64,000 nucleotides of DNA, taken from the NCBI GenBank assembly GCA_030531085.1, contig JAUNOM010000001.1, positions 1 to 64,000 of the forward strand, written 5' to 3'. Numbering within the stretch: the stretch's first letter is position 1; every line of letters begins with the position of its first letter. This DNA is from Prevotellaceae bacterium. GTDB taxonomy: Bacteria; Bacteroidota; Bacteroidia; Bacteroidales; Bacteroidaceae. The notes beneath the pieces were generated by a model. That model was not told the origin of the DNA. It saw only the letters and a list, made by a program, of their open reading frames with translations, and ran no database searches. Position numbers and translations under genes: made by a program. Positions 51,017 to 59,768 of this stretch are shown in pieces.

Positions 51017-51676
51017 TTACAGTAGTTGCAGTGCTGGGATTTCAATCATGCCGCGTTTCAATATTATCTTTTCCTCATCGTTCATGCTGTTTAATGTGTT
51101 TGATATCTCCAGCCTGCTTACGTTCAATTCGTCTGCCAGTTGTGACATCTTGATGTGAAGTATCTTACGTCCGGTAGCGTATCGTGAGTGTTGTTTGATG
51201 AATTGTGTTATACGTTCGGTCATATTTGTAGTGTGTGTCTGCCATAACAGCTCCTCCAGCTGCTGCGACATCCGGCATAACAGGTTCAGATAGTTAAGCC
51301 TGACTATGATATAGCGTTCAAGTAGCTGTGTCATCTCTTCTTTTGATATGCTTATAGACTCGCATGGAGTGTACGCAGTGCAGGTAGATCTGTACCGTTG
51401 TGCAAGTCCGAAGAGCTTGTCTGGCTCCATCATCTGTGTGGATTCGATAAGTTCTTTCAGATGGTAAGTGCGGTTGTCGGAGTATGTGTCTGTTTCCATC
51501 CATCCCTCCATGACACATATCAGTGACGTGCATGGCTGGCCTTCCTCAATGATGACACTACCTTTCTTGTGGTGTCTTAAATTGAAGCGGGTGTTGTGTA
51601 CTATGTCTGTGAGGTCTTTCTCTGAAAGTCCCAGGAAGATAGGCAGTCCTCCGAGTGTTTTGCTGCTTATGTGCAT
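51017..51676 (-). CDS. Crp/Fnr-family transcriptional regulator
   Basis: 219 residues. An N-terminal cyclic-nucleotide-type beta barrel (about 15-110: KKGSVIIEEGQPCTSLICVMEG) is followed by a dimer helix and a C-terminal helix-turn-helix (KMSQLADELNVSRLEISNTLNSM). There is no Fnr-type N-terminal cysteine cluster, so it is not an iron-sulfur oxygen sensor; the effector is unknown. It starts 8 bp after apbE, so the two are likely co-expressed. Confidence 0.88.
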   Translation of the reverse strand: MHISSKTLGGLPIFLGLSEKDLTDIVHNTRFNLRHHKKGSVIIEEGQPCTSLICVMEGWMETDTYSDNRTYHLKELIESTQMMEPDKLFGLAQRYRSTCTAYTPCESISISKEEMTQLLERYIIVRLNYLNLLCRMSQQLEELLWQTHTTNMTERITQFIKQHSRYATGRKILHIKMSQLADELNVSRLEISNTLNSMNDEEKIILKRGMIEIPALQLL

Positions 51677-51684
51677 AGTGCTTA

Positions 51685-52707
51685 TTATTCCGTTATGTTA
51701 TCTTTCAACTCCGGTGAACACCATACGGCTGTCTTTCCTTTGTCGTCAGAATATATTATATAGGCTTTGATGTCATTATGTCTGCTGAGCACTTTCTGTG
51801 CCTTGTTCAGTCCCAAGACCATAAAGGCGGTGGCGTATGCGTCAGCCTTTGCACAGTTGTCTGCTATGACAGTCGTTGACAGTATGCTGTGTTGCACGGG
51901 ATATCCAGTTTTCGGGTCGATGGTGTGCGCGTATTTCTTGCCGTTCTTGTAGTAATAGTTACGGTAGTTGCCAGATGTTGCCATTGCAATGTCTGTCATT
52001 GTCAGTACTGCTTGAATGTCCTGCTTTACCGCCAGCGTGTCGTCTGTAGGCTTTGTCACTCCTATTTTCCATGCGTTGCCATTGGCATTGTGGCCTTTTG
52101 CCGCTATCTCGCCACCAATCTCTACCATATAGTTCTTTATTCCCTGCGACTTCAGATAGTCTGCAACCATGTCCACGCCGTATCCCTTAGCTATTGCGCT
52201 GCAGTCGAGTAGTGTGCGTGGGTCCTGCTTCTCTATAGTCCTGCCGTTGAGGCTTATCTTTTCCATTCCAACATAGCCGCGTATTCTGTCCACTTCCTTG
52301 TCTGTTGGCATTGTTCCAGACTTGAATCCGAACCCCCATGCGTTGACCAATGGGCCCACAGTTATGTCGAAAGCGCCGTCTGTGTCCACATATACCTGTC
52401 TTGCCAGACCGTACACGTCGGCGAACATCTTGTCAACCTTCATGTCACGGTTCTCGTTCACAGCCGTTATTACAGACTCTTTGTTGAATGGTGACAGTGA
52501 GTTGTCTACCTCTGCCAGTGTCTGTTCTATTCCTTTTTTGAGACTGTTGTCACTCTGATAGATTATATTATATGATGTGCCGAATATAAAACCGGAATCA
52601 CGCTGGTATGCAGTGTTGTTGCGACGTTCACCAAATACGGCTACGGCCACTATGGACAGTATAGCCAATGGCAGTATCAGGAGTCTGCATATATTCTTCT
52701 TTTTCAT
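51685..52707 (-). CDS. apbE: FAD:protein FMN transferase
   Basis: 340 residues with an N-terminal membrane anchor (RLLILPLAILSIVAVAVFG), so the enzyme is periplasmic. Motifs are FDITVGPLVNAWGFG, LDCSAIAKGYGVDMVADYL, VEIGGEIAAKG, WKIGVTKP and MATSGNYRNYYY with HTIDPKTGYP. ApbE attaches FMN to Thr in S/TGAT-type sites; RnfD and RnfG in this window carry such sites and are probable substrates, although the genes are about 40 kb apart. Confidence 0.94.
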   Translation of the reverse strand: MKKKNICRLLILPLAILSIVAVAVFGERRNNTAYQRDSGFIFGTSYNIIYQSDNSLKKGIEQTLAEVDNSLSPFNKESVITAVNENRDMKVDKMFADVYGLARQVYVDTDGAFDITVGPLVNAWGFGFKSGTMPTDKEVDRIRGYVGMEKISLNGRTIEKQDPRTLLDCSAIAKGYGVDMVADYLKSQGIKNYMVEIGGEIAAKGHNANGNAWKIGVTKPTDDTLAVKQDIQAVLTMTDIAMATSGNYRNYYYKNGKKYAHTIDPKTGYPVQHSILSTTVIADNCAKADAYATAFMVLGLNKAQKVLSRHNDIKAYIIYSDDKGKTAVWCSPELKDNITE

Positions 52708-52741
52708 ATTGTCTCTTATTATATTATATAAAGGTGTGCCT

Positions 52742-53470
52742 CTATTTGTTCGTCTTTACCGTCTTGTTCCTTTTAGCCAGTTCTATACTTACATTGAATG
52801 TGCCCCCAAGTGCGTCGCCGTCCTTTCCATATCCAGGAACATACCACAGCTTTTCCCCATCATGGGCCTTGCCGTGTATCTTTGTCTTGTATCTGAAACT
52901 CCATCCAAGTCTCACTGGTCCCCATAGCTTTGCATCGACAGCGAACAGCAGTTCTGCCCAATGGTATGATATGTTGCTGCCGTTCATGGAGTATTCCACG
53001 GTACCGCCCCAGTATGGCTCGTTGATATTGCCTGTTATTTCCTGTTTGAAATTAGTGTAAGCATATCGTGCGCCCACCAGTACACGGTAGTCATCGTGCT
53101 TGTTCTTCGCAATGTTTATGTCACATCCTATCCTGCCAAACGGTGCATTGGTCTTTGCCTGTATTCCTGTAACGGGGTCAGTGTCGTGCTTTGCGGTTCC
53201 ATATCCCAGTTCCAGTATAGGGAAATACTTGTCTTTAAGGTTCACACGCACCGCACCTTCAATCTGTCCGTAGTCACCGACCATCCGCATTACAGTTCCT
53301 GCGAGATCGTATGATACGGAAAGACCACGGAATAATGGCACTGTGTCCACTTCCTCCTGCTGTGCCGTTTTGTTTTTCCTCTGGCCTTGCGCCATGATTG
53401 TTGCAGGCCAGAGCAGACTAACCGTTGCTATTGCGCAGGCGAATATGTATGTTCGAAGCAGATGCGTCAT
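52742..53470 (-). CDS. Exported DUF6048-type protein
   Basis: 242 residues with a signal peptide (LLRTYIFACAIATVSLLWPATIMAQG) followed by a basic, Gln-rich linker. The rest has barrel-like strands (FPILELGYGTAKHDTDPVTG, RVLVGARYAYTNFKQEITG) and is likely in the outer membrane. It is probably DUF6048, a Bacteroidales family often found next to DUF6452 as here. Role unknown. Its start overlaps the DUF6452 gene by 53 bp. Confidence 0.72.
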   Translation of the reverse strand: MTHLLRTYIFACAIATVSLLWPATIMAQGQRKNKTAQQEEVDTVPLFRGLSVSYDLAGTVMRMVGDYGQIEGAVRVNLKDKYFPILELGYGTAKHDTDPVTGIQAKTNAPFGRIGCDINIAKNKHDDYRVLVGARYAYTNFKQEITGNINEPYWGGTVEYSMNGSNISYHWAELLFAVDAKLWGPVRLGWSFRYKTKIHGKAHDGEKLWYVPGYGKDGDALGGTFNVSIELAKRNKTVKTNK

Positions 53471-53990
53471 TGCTTACTTTGGGATTGTTTATTATAACGG
53501 TATCAATGAAGTTGTGTGTGCTGCGCACGCCTTGTATCGTATGTTTGTATCGTGGTGCGCAGTCTACAGACTCGAACTGTGGCACGTTGGTCTTTGTTAT
53601 CCATATCACATCATATATTTCAGTAGAGTCAGTAAGGTGCAGCGTCATGGACAACTCGTCCGTATCGGCACCGTAGCTCATTGGCAGATCGAAGTCTGCC
53701 ACATTTGTCATTCTGTTGATGAATACAGTGTCACCGTTTGCAGTCTTGCGGTGGAAGGATATGGACAGTGGGTAATTAAGTGTGCCACCGTTTCCTTCGC
53801 TGTCCTCAATCTTATAGTGGCACATCACGCGTCCCTCAATGTCACAGTCTATGGACGAGCAGGCTGTTACCATACGTATTGTAAATGCCAGCAACAATAG
53901 CAGTACTCCTGTCGCTATCCCAGTGGTTAGTCGTTTCCTTTTCCTTTCCATTTCAGTTCGTCTCTCTTGTCCGGTGTTGTGTTTCCTCAT
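53418..53990 (-). CDS. DUF6452-type lipoprotein or membrane-anchored protein
   Basis: 190 residues. A basic N-terminus precedes a hydrophobic segment ending in TACSS, which resembles a lipobox within a long n-region (start could be MERKRKR, residue 15). Beyond this is a beta-rich domain with YPLSISFHRKTANGDTVFI. Probable DUF6452, adjacent to DUF6048. No function is known. It overlaps the glycosyltransferase gene by 4 bp. Confidence 0.7.
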   Translation of the reverse strand: MRKHNTGQERRTEMERKRKRLTTGIATGVLLLLLAFTIRMVTACSSIDCDIEGRVMCHYKIEDSEGNGGTLNYPLSISFHRKTANGDTVFINRMTNVADFDLPMSYGADTDELSMTLHLTDSTEIYDVIWITKTNVPQFESVDCAPRYKHTIQGVRSTHNFIDTVIINNPKVSNDASASNIHIRLRNSNG

Positions 53991-54946
53991 ACAGTCTTTT
54001 CTATATGATATTCATTCCTGCCCTGTGATGAACGGCTTACAAGGTCCGCCACAAAACCTGCGAGAAACAGCTGTGTGCCTATAATCATCATCGTCAGGGA
54101 TATATAGAAATACGGTGAGTCCGTGACAAGACGCTGCGGTATGCCATGACTAAGTGACCATAATTTGTCTGCGCCGATAATCATTGCGGCCACCATACCT
54201 ATGAGGAACATCAGTGATCCCAGAAAACCGAACACGTGCATAGGCTTGCGGCTGAAGGTACTCAGGAACCATAGCGTGATAAGATCAAGGTATCCGTTTA
54301 CAAAACGGTTCCATCCCATGAACTTGGACTTGCCGAATTTGCGTGCCTGATGGTGCACCGGCTTCTCTCCGATCTTGCTGAAACCAGCGTTCTTTGCCAG
54401 GTAAGGCATATAACGGTGCATCTCTCCATACACTTCTATGTGCTTGACAACGTCCACACGGTAGGCTTTCAGTCCGCAATTGAAGTCGTGCAGGTTATGT
54501 ATACCGCTGACCTTGCGCGCTGTTGCGTTAAACAGTTTGGTTGGTATCGTCTTTGATAGAGGATCGCCCTGTGAGCGGTTCTGCTTATATCCGCTTACAA
54601 GGTCGTAGCCCTCATCCTTTATCATGTGGTACAGTGCGGGTATCTCGTCCGGAGAATCCTGCAGGTCAGCATCCATAGTGATAACCACATCCCCTTTCAC
54701 TATATTGAAACCACAGTACAGTGCCGGGGACTTGCCGTAGTTGCGGCGGAACTTTATGCCATGCACGTGCTCGTCATGCTTTGCCAAATCCTCAATGATG
54801 TCCCACGAATGGTCCGTGGAGCCGTCATTGACAAATATCACTTCATACGTGAACTTATTAGCCGCCATCACACGTTCTATCCATGCGTATAGCTCAGGTA
54901 TTGATTCTTCCTCGTTATATAGTGGTATTACTACTGATATGTCCAT
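53987..54946 (-). CDS. GT2-family glycosyltransferase (DPM1/ArnC-like)
   Basis: 319 residues from MDISVVIPLYNEEESIPEL; the 28 codons upstream in frame lack family similarity and overlap DUF4199. Nucleotide-sugar motifs are FVNDGSTDHSWDI, MDADLQDSPDEIP and YKQNRSQGDP. Two C-terminal membrane helices (VFGFLGSLMFLIGMVAAMIIG and a second at about 275-300) anchor it. It likely transfers a sugar to polyprenyl phosphate or lipid. The acceptor is unknown. Confidence 0.9.
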   Translation of the reverse strand: MDISVVIPLYNEEESIPELYAWIERVMAANKFTYEVIFVNDGSTDHSWDIIEDLAKHDEHVHGIKFRRNYGKSPALYCGFNIVKGDVVITMDADLQDSPDEIPALYHMIKDEGYDLVSGYKQNRSQGDPLSKTIPTKLFNATARKVSGIHNLHDFNCGLKAYRVDVVKHIEVYGEMHRYMPYLAKNAGFSKIGEKPVHHQARKFGKSKFMGWNRFVNGYLDLITLWFLSTFSRKPMHVFGFLGSLMFLIGMVAAMIIGADKLWSLSHGIPQRLVTDSPYFYISLTMMIIGTQLFLAGFVADLVSRSSQGRNEYHIEKTV

Positions 54947-54977
54947 TGCTCTTGTTTGATTAATGTCGTGTATTCTG

Positions 54978-55529
54978 TTAGTTGCTTTGCTCCTGTCTTT
55001 TCTGCCGCTTACCTGCCAGTGCGATGACAATGGCCATAAGACCCGATGTTATGATGCAGTTAAAGAATATGCTGAAGGTAAAGTCTATAGGCCTTAGCCG
55101 TCCCATCTCCGCCAGTTGTGTCTCCAGTTTCTCCGGGTCCATACCGGCCTGTTTCAGTGACTGCTGCATCTCCGGCATGGTGATGTTCCTTTGCAGTGTG
55201 CTCATCAGCATACCATCATCGAAGAATGTCATGTATATCATTGTGGCGGCGGCGATTATCAGTGATGCGTATGCTGTGGTCAGGAGGCAGAATGTCAGTG
55301 CCCTGCCGTATGAGATGCTGCCACCCAGTATGTTGTTCCTGAACCTTTTCAGCCTGTAATACATCACAAACGGTGTGGCAATGACCCCGGCAATGAAACC
55401 TATCTGTATGTCCGGAGCGCTCATGCTGCCTACGAAGCAGCCAAATGTTATGATCCATAATGCACCTATCAGCAGTCCGTCCTGACGGGCAAAGGCCTTT
55501 AGCTGTATATATTCTTCTTGTGAAATCAT
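54978..55529 (-). CDS. DUF4199 membrane protein
   Basis: 183 residues with four hydrophobic helices (LLIGALWIITFGCFVGSM, IGFIAGVIATPFVMYY, ALTFCLLTTAYASLIIAAATMIY, CIITSGLMAIVIALAG) and a polar loop of about 50 residues before the last. This is the DUF4199 pattern. DUF4199 genes commonly precede a GT2 gene in Bacteroidetes, as here. First gene of the long minus-strand run; the region between it and the SRP RNA has no other gene. Confidence 0.82.
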   Translation of the reverse strand: MISQEEYIQLKAFARQDGLLIGALWIITFGCFVGSMSAPDIQIGFIAGVIATPFVMYYRLKRFRNNILGGSISYGRALTFCLLTTAYASLIIAAATMIYMTFFDDGMLMSTLQRNITMPEMQQSLKQAGMDPEKLETQLAEMGRLRPIDFTFSIFFNCIITSGLMAIVIALAGKRQKRQEQSN

Positions 55530-55648
55530 GCTACAAAGTTACGCATTTAATTTCAAAAACAGCATTTTTACACTGCTCTAAAACTTAAAAAATATTAAAC
55601 AGAGCTACTTTTTAATCTCTTTTTACCAAAAGTGTCAATAAAAATGCT

Positions 55649-55656
55649 TACCTTTG
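55649..55656 (+). promoter_or_regulatory. -7 box upstream of the SRP RNA
   Basis: TACCTTTG at 55649-55656 fits the -7 element, with start near 55662. No TTG lies at the usual distance. The transcript would carry about 50 extra bases before the GGGCAAG end of the RNA. Confidence 0.4.
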
Positions 55657-55713
55657 CATCGCTTTTGAAAAAGGATGCTGCAACAGGCTTAATTCTTCAG
55701 AAGTGGAATACAT

Positions 55714-55809
55714 GGGCAAGTCTTGCACGACCAGCTCCCTCGGAATCCTCCAGGACGGGAACGTAGCAAAGGTACTTGGTTGTAGCGGTGCGATGTAAGT
55801 AGCTTGCCC
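55714..55809 (+). ncRNA. ffs: Signal recognition particle RNA, small bacterial type
   Basis: GGGCAAG (55714-55720) pairs with CTTGCCC (55803-55809), closing a 96-nt rod. The apical part reads CAGGACGGGAACGTAGCAAAGGTA, with GGAAC, AGCAA and GGTA matching the conserved Ffh-binding core in shortened form, followed by GTGCGATGTA. Length and structure fit the 4.5S-type SRP RNA. Confidence 0.85.
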
Positions 55810-55813
55810 ACCT

Positions 55814-55887
55814 GCCTCTTTAGCTCAGTTGGCCAGAGCACGTGATTTGTAATCTCGGGGTCGTTGGTTCGAATCCGACAAGAGGCT
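55814..55887 (+). tRNA. tRNA-Thr (anticodon TGT)
   Basis: Acceptor arms GCCTCTT (55814-55820) and AAGAGGC (55880-55886), D-arm AGCTCAGTTGGCCAGAGC, anticodon loop TTTGTAA with TGT at 55848-55850, and T-arm GGTTCGAATCC. It begins 4 nt after the SRP RNA, so both are presumably cut from one transcript. CCA is not encoded. Confidence 0.95.
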
Positions 55888-55892
55888 CTACA

Positions 55893-55936
55893 AAAAGCGC
55901 AACGGGATACTGTGATAGGTGTCCCGTTGCGCTTTT
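55893..55936. terminator. Bidirectional terminator after tRNA-Thr
   Basis: AAAAGCGCAACGGGA (55893-55907) and TCCCGTTGCGCTTTT (55922-55936) form a perfect 15-bp stem with A- and U-rich ends. It separates the tRNA from the convergent Rpn-family gene. Confidence 0.88.
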
Positions 55937-55987
55937 ATTGTGTTAGGGATGATACGTTATAATGCGCTGTCCCTGACATTGTTTCTG

Positions 55988-56875
55988 TTACTTAATGCGT
56001 TCTATCTCCTCTTTAGACAGGTTTGTGAAACGCTGAATGTCTTCTGTAGACAGCCCTGCCATCTTCATGTTGCGCACCATATCGCTGACAGCCTCGGCCC
56101 GGCCTTCTGCCCTTCCTTGTTCCCGGCCTTCCGCTCTTCCTTCCCTCTTGGCTGTGTCCAGCACATCATTCTGCACCATGAGGTTGTCCATGTGCACGTC
56201 GTATGCGCGCCTGTCACTTTCGTTCATTGTCATGTACAGCAGCTTCTGTTTGGCTTCCTGTAGTCCTGGTGTGGTGGTGTCCTCGCGTATGCGGTTGTTT
56301 TTTAGATAGTCCAGCCATTCCTCGATAGGAGTCTTGGCCACATCGTTGAACTGGTTTACGCGTATCAGGAAGTATTCGGGGAACACTTCGTCCGGTGTGC
56401 GCATCCTTAGTTCCGCATCCTCCTTGGTATTCACCTTCAGATAGTCGCCTGTGTGCACCCCTTTGAACACCGTCTTGCCATGGTATAGATAGTCAGAACC
56501 CTGTCCAAGGTCGAAATAGAGCACGTTTATTGAGTACACCTTCTTCACATTGTCATACTTCTCACCAATGTGTATGTGCTCCGTTATGGCCTTTGACACT
56601 CCATAGAGCATACGCTGCAGGTAGTACAGCTGCCTTGTCAGCTGCACTTCAACGATAATAATCTCGTCCTTACTGTTCACGGCCTTGATGTCCACCCTGT
56701 TGAACTTGTCCGTCTCATCATTCTGGTTGCCCTCGCTCTCCAGTATTTCCCGTATCTTGATTCTTTCTCCGAGCAGTACGGTTATGAAGCCCTCAAGGAC
56801 TGCGAAGTTCGCCTTGTCGCGCAGAATGCGCTTTACGGCCCAGTCAAAGCGTATGTACTTGTTGTTTGCCTCCAT
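55988..56875 (-). CDS. Rpn-family PD-(D/E)XK nuclease / transposase-like protein
   Basis: 295 residues. FNRVDIKAVNSKDEIIIVEVQL (split across the active site) supplies the D...ExQ triad of the PD-(D/E)XK fold, and the start FDWAVKRILRDKANFAVLEGFI is typical of the Bacteroidales family annotated as PDDEXK transposase. E. coli RpnA-type relatives raise RecA-independent recombination. A charged repeat, GRAEGREQGRAEGRAEA (about residues 250-266), and a helical tail end the protein. Multi-copy families are usual for this protein, so a stand-alone genome copy is expected. Confidence 0.87.
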   Translation of the reverse strand: MEANNKYIRFDWAVKRILRDKANFAVLEGFITVLLGERIKIREILESEGNQNDETDKFNRVDIKAVNSKDEIIIVEVQLTRQLYYLQRMLYGVSKAITEHIHIGEKYDNVKKVYSINVLYFDLGQGSDYLYHGKTVFKGVHTGDYLKVNTKEDAELRMRTPDEVFPEYFLIRVNQFNDVAKTPIEEWLDYLKNNRIREDTTTPGLQEAKQKLLYMTMNESDRRAYDVHMDNLMVQNDVLDTAKREGRAEGREQGRAEGRAEAVSDMVRNMKMAGLSTEDIQRFTNLSKEEIERIK

Positions 56876-56900
56876 GGTGATATAAGTTTTCGTTCTGTGC

Positions 56901-56932
56901 GCAAAGATAAGAATTTTTTATGATACGTACAA
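56901..56932 (-). promoter_or_regulatory. Promoter of the Rpn-family gene
   Basis: Minus-strand TTG (56930-56932) and TATCTTTGC (56901-56909), 20 nt apart and 26 nt before the ATG at 56875. Confidence 0.65.
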
Positions 56933-56960
56933 ATATTTGGCGGTATTATTGTCCGTATTC

Positions 56961-57473
56961 CTATATGTACTCGTATGAGTTGCCCACAACCTCAAGGTAT
57001 TTCTCAAAGTCCTCACGTTTGATTACCACTGTTCCGCGGCAGTCGTTGGGATGAAAGGACAGTGTGGCGGCCTGTTTCAGGCACGAGTCAAGGAACAGAT
57101 GCACATGGTTCTCTGTGTCATTGATGAGTCCGAAGGGCGACACGCTGCCTGGTTCCAGCCCCAGATAGCGCATCATGCGTTCTGCTGACGCGAACGACAG
57201 TTTGCCGCATGACGGCAGACCACGTGAGGTCAGCGACTCCTTCAGCCGGTGTTCCAGGTCGTGGACATCCAGATCTCTGTCGCAGTGTATACATACCAGA
57301 TAGTGCTTGTTACCCTTGTGGTTGCGGAAGAACAGGTTCTTGCAGTGTATGCTGCCGTCATCCTTCCACCATCGTTTGGCCTCCTCTATCGTCTTGCCCT
57401 CGGGATGGTGGTAGCAGGTGAATGGTATGCCGTGTTCTTTAAGATAGTTCAGTACTGTTTCCTCGCGTGTCAT
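56961..57473 (-). CDS. ProX/YbaK-type aminoacyl-tRNA deacylase
   Basis: 170 residues of the prolyl-tRNA-synthetase-associated (INS-like) family. HPEGKTIEEAK, KNLFFRNHKGNKHYLV and the invariant lysine are in place, and GLEPGSVSPFGLINDTENHVHLFLD is the C-terminal substrate-pocket motif. It hydrolyses mischarged tRNA, typically Ala-tRNA(Pro). It lies downstream of glmM beyond a weak hairpin. Confidence 0.9.
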   Translation of the reverse strand: MTREETVLNYLKEHGIPFTCYHHPEGKTIEEAKRWWKDDGSIHCKNLFFRNHKGNKHYLVCIHCDRDLDVHDLEHRLKESLTSRGLPSCGKLSFASAERMMRYLGLEPGSVSPFGLINDTENHVHLFLDSCLKQAATLSFHPNDCRGTVVIKREDFEKYLEVVGNSYEYI

Positions 57474-57497
57474 GTCTCTGTAAGTGTTGGATAATCA

Positions 57498-57527
57498 AAA
57501 GGGAAACCCATGTGTGGGTCTCCCTTT
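57498..57527 (-). terminator. Hairpin after glmM
   Basis: AAAGGGAAACCCA (57498-57510) pairs with TGGGTCTCCCTTT (57515-57527) with one mismatch and a 4-nt loop. On the minus strand TTTTGATT follows, a weak U-tract. Confidence 0.6.
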
Positions 57528-57531
57528 GTTG

Positions 57532-58923
57532 TTATTTTGTATAGCTGTATACTATGTCCATTATGCTCTTTCCTATGGCATCCGCCTCTTCCATGGTGTG
57601 TGCCTCGCTGTAGACACGTATTATAGGCTCGGTGTTTGATTTGCGCAGGTGCACCCATTTGTCAGGAAAGTCGAGTTTAACTCCGTCAATGTCATTGACA
57701 GACACGTCAGGTATCGTCTCGTACTTCTTCTTTACCTCCGCTAACAGAGCGTCCACGTCAGTGTCGGGTGTCAGGTCTATGCGGTTCTTTGCAATGAAGT
57801 ATTCTGGGAAAGTCTTGCGCAGCTCGCTGACCTTCATGCCCTTTTGCGCCAGTGAAGACAGGAACAGCGCTATTCCTACAAGCGCGTCACGTCCGTAATG
57901 GCTTTCCGGATATATCACTCCACCGTTGCCCTCGCCGCCTATAACGGCTCCAACCTCCTTCATCTTGGTGGTGACATTGACCTCGCCGACGGCTGCCGCG
58001 CTGTATTGTCCGCCATGTCGCTCCGTCACATCGCGCAGCGCACGGGTGCTTGACAGGTTGCTGACAGTGGCGCCGGGGGTGTGGCTTAGTACGTAGTCGG
58101 CCACACTGACCAGCGTGTACTCCTCTCCATACATACTGCCGTCCTCACATATAAATGCCAGACGGTCCACATCGGGGTCCACAACGATGCCGAGGTCATA
58201 TCCACCCTTTCGCAGTTCGCCCATTATGCCGGACAGGTTCTTCTCCAATGGCTCTGGGTTATGCGCAAAGTCACCGTTCACGTCACCGTTGAGTATGGTG
58301 TATTCCACACCGAGACGGTCAAGCAGCGGTGGCAGTATTATGCCTCCCACACTGTTTATCACATCCACCACAACCTTGAAGCCTGCTTTCCTTACGGCTT
58401 CTGTGTCCACCAGCTTGAGGTTTATCACGGATTCTATATGGCGCTTGTCGAAACTCTCCTCGCTGTATTTGCCGAGATGGTCCACGTCAGCGTACTCAAA
58501 GCTCTCCGACTCGGCTATGGCGAGAACTTCAGCACCGTCTGCTGCCGTCAGGAACTCACCGTTGGCGTTGAGCAGCTTCAGTGCGTTCCAATGGCGCGGG
58601 TTATGTGAGGCGGTGATGATTATGCCGCCATCCGCTTTCGCCATGGTTACTGCCAGCTCTGTTGTTGGGGTTGAGGCCAGACCGATGTTTACCACGTCAT
58701 AGCCCATACCGAGCAGAGTGCCGCAAACAACGTTCTTAACCATCTCTCCAGAGATGCGCGCATCGCGTCCCACCACTATGCGGTTGCTTCCGTTAGGGGT
58801 GGACTTGCGTATGAATGTGGCGTATGCAGATGTGAACTTTACTATGTCAAGCGGATTGAGTGTGTCACCGGCAGCGCCACCTATGGTGCCGCGTATGCCG
58901 GATATGGATTTGATTAGTGACAT
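57532..58923 (-). CDS. glmM: Phosphoglucosamine mutase
   Basis: 463 residues, a phosphohexomutase that makes glucosamine-1-P for peptidoglycan and LPS precursors. Phosphoserine loop TASHNPRHWNALK, metal loop DPDVDRLAFICEDG, sugar-binding GEGNGGVIYP and phosphate-binding RKSNTEPIIRVYSEA are all present, with IRGTIGG at the N-terminus. TASHNP and length favour GlmM over phosphomannomutase, though dual activity occurs. 32 bp downstream of a lipoprotein gene. Confidence 0.9.
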   Translation of the reverse strand: MSLIKSISGIRGTIGGAAGDTLNPLDIVKFTSAYATFIRKSTPNGSNRIVVGRDARISGEMVKNVVCGTLLGMGYDVVNIGLASTPTTELAVTMAKADGGIIITASHNPRHWNALKLLNANGEFLTAADGAEVLAIAESESFEYADVDHLGKYSEESFDKRHIESVINLKLVDTEAVRKAGFKVVVDVINSVGGIILPPLLDRLGVEYTILNGDVNGDFAHNPEPLEKNLSGIMGELRKGGYDLGIVVDPDVDRLAFICEDGSMYGEEYTLVSVADYVLSHTPGATVSNLSSTRALRDVTERHGGQYSAAAVGEVNVTTKMKEVGAVIGGEGNGGVIYPESHYGRDALVGIALFLSSLAQKGMKVSELRKTFPEYFIAKNRIDLTPDTDVDALLAEVKKKYETIPDVSVNDIDGVKLDFPDKWVHLRKSNTEPIIRVYSEAHTMEEADAIGKSIMDIVYSYTK

Positions 58924-58955
58924 TTGTGTTGCTTTAGGTTATTGTTTTTTTTAGA

Positions 58956-59594
58956 TTATTCTGCCCTCATATAGTGTATGTCATACTCGCAGGCGTACAC
59001 GTTCGTGGTTGCGTATGCCTGTCCCTTGTCATGAGGTACAATGATTTTCACGTGTGCTATCTCCTCGTCAGCGCTCTTTGGACGGCCGATGTTGATGTAG
59101 GTAAGTGGCACCAGCCAGCCTGCGGGCACTTGTGCGCTGCGGTACTGGTTTAGCATTATGCCGTATATGAATGATGCGCTGAAGGTGCCGCTTGTGTTGC
59201 GCACGGCCATCTTGTCAACGGCGGTGGCGGTATAGAAACTATCCGAGTTGGTGAGTTGCAGCGAGTCACCGTTAATATTGTACTCCTTGAAGCGGCACAG
59301 CACCTCCGCACTCTCGTTGTTCTTCAGCTTTTCGCCGCATCCCTTGTTGATTATCTGCATATATATGCCCGTGCTCTTGAAGAACACGTATTCGTTTTTC
59401 TCTACAGAAGTAGTCTCGCCCTGCGCCCGGAACTGGTCCTCACTGATGGCGTTGATGCCGTATTTGACTATGTATCTTGATATTGAGCTCTCCTCGCGTT
59501 CCTTCTGCTCTGCGTATGTCTCTGTTTCTGAACAGGAGACAAGGCTCATCATCGCCAGCATTATTGAACAGATGATGTAAAGTGTTTTGTTCAT
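58956..59594 (-). CDS. DUF4827 lipoprotein
   Basis: 212 residues. Lipoprotein signal LAMMSLVSCSETE; the mature protein is acidic and related to FKBP-like domains of the DUF4827 family (VLCRFKEYNINGD, GTFSASFIYGIMLNQY, VPAGWLVPLTYINIG). FKBP-type proline isomerase activity is not certain. It precedes glmM and is probably co-transcribed with it. Confidence 0.83.
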   Translation of the reverse strand: MNKTLYIICSIMLAMMSLVSCSETETYAEQKEREESSISRYIVKYGINAISEDQFRAQGETTSVEKNEYVFFKSTGIYMQIINKGCGEKLKNNESAEVLCRFKEYNINGDSLQLTNSDSFYTATAVDKMAVRNTSGTFSASFIYGIMLNQYRSAQVPAGWLVPLTYINIGRPKSADEEIAHVKIIVPHDKGQAYATTNVYACEYDIHYMRAE

Positions 59595-59622
59595 TATGAT
59601 TGAATAAAAATGTTATTTTGGT

Positions 59623-59631
59623 GCAAAGATA
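59623..59631 (-). promoter_or_regulatory. -7 box of the DUF4827-glmM unit
   Basis: Minus-strand TATCTTTGC at 59623-59631, 29 nt before the ATG at 59594. No TTG at the expected distance. Confidence 0.5.
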
Positions 59632-59768
59632 CATAAAATCCTTGACATATCGCACTTGGAACAGGAAAAAACTATATTCGTGCGCCTGCTAATTACCATT
59701 TTTTAAGAAACGGAGTCCTTTGTTGACGAAGAATAGAGCGTAGGACATGGGGTGTTTTTTGCATTTGC

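Noticed and set aside
56961..57473. Full prolyl-tRNA synthetase or YbaK Cys-tRNA deacylase
   Set aside because: Too short for the synthetase, and the motifs match the PrdX/ProX-type stand-alone editing proteins better.
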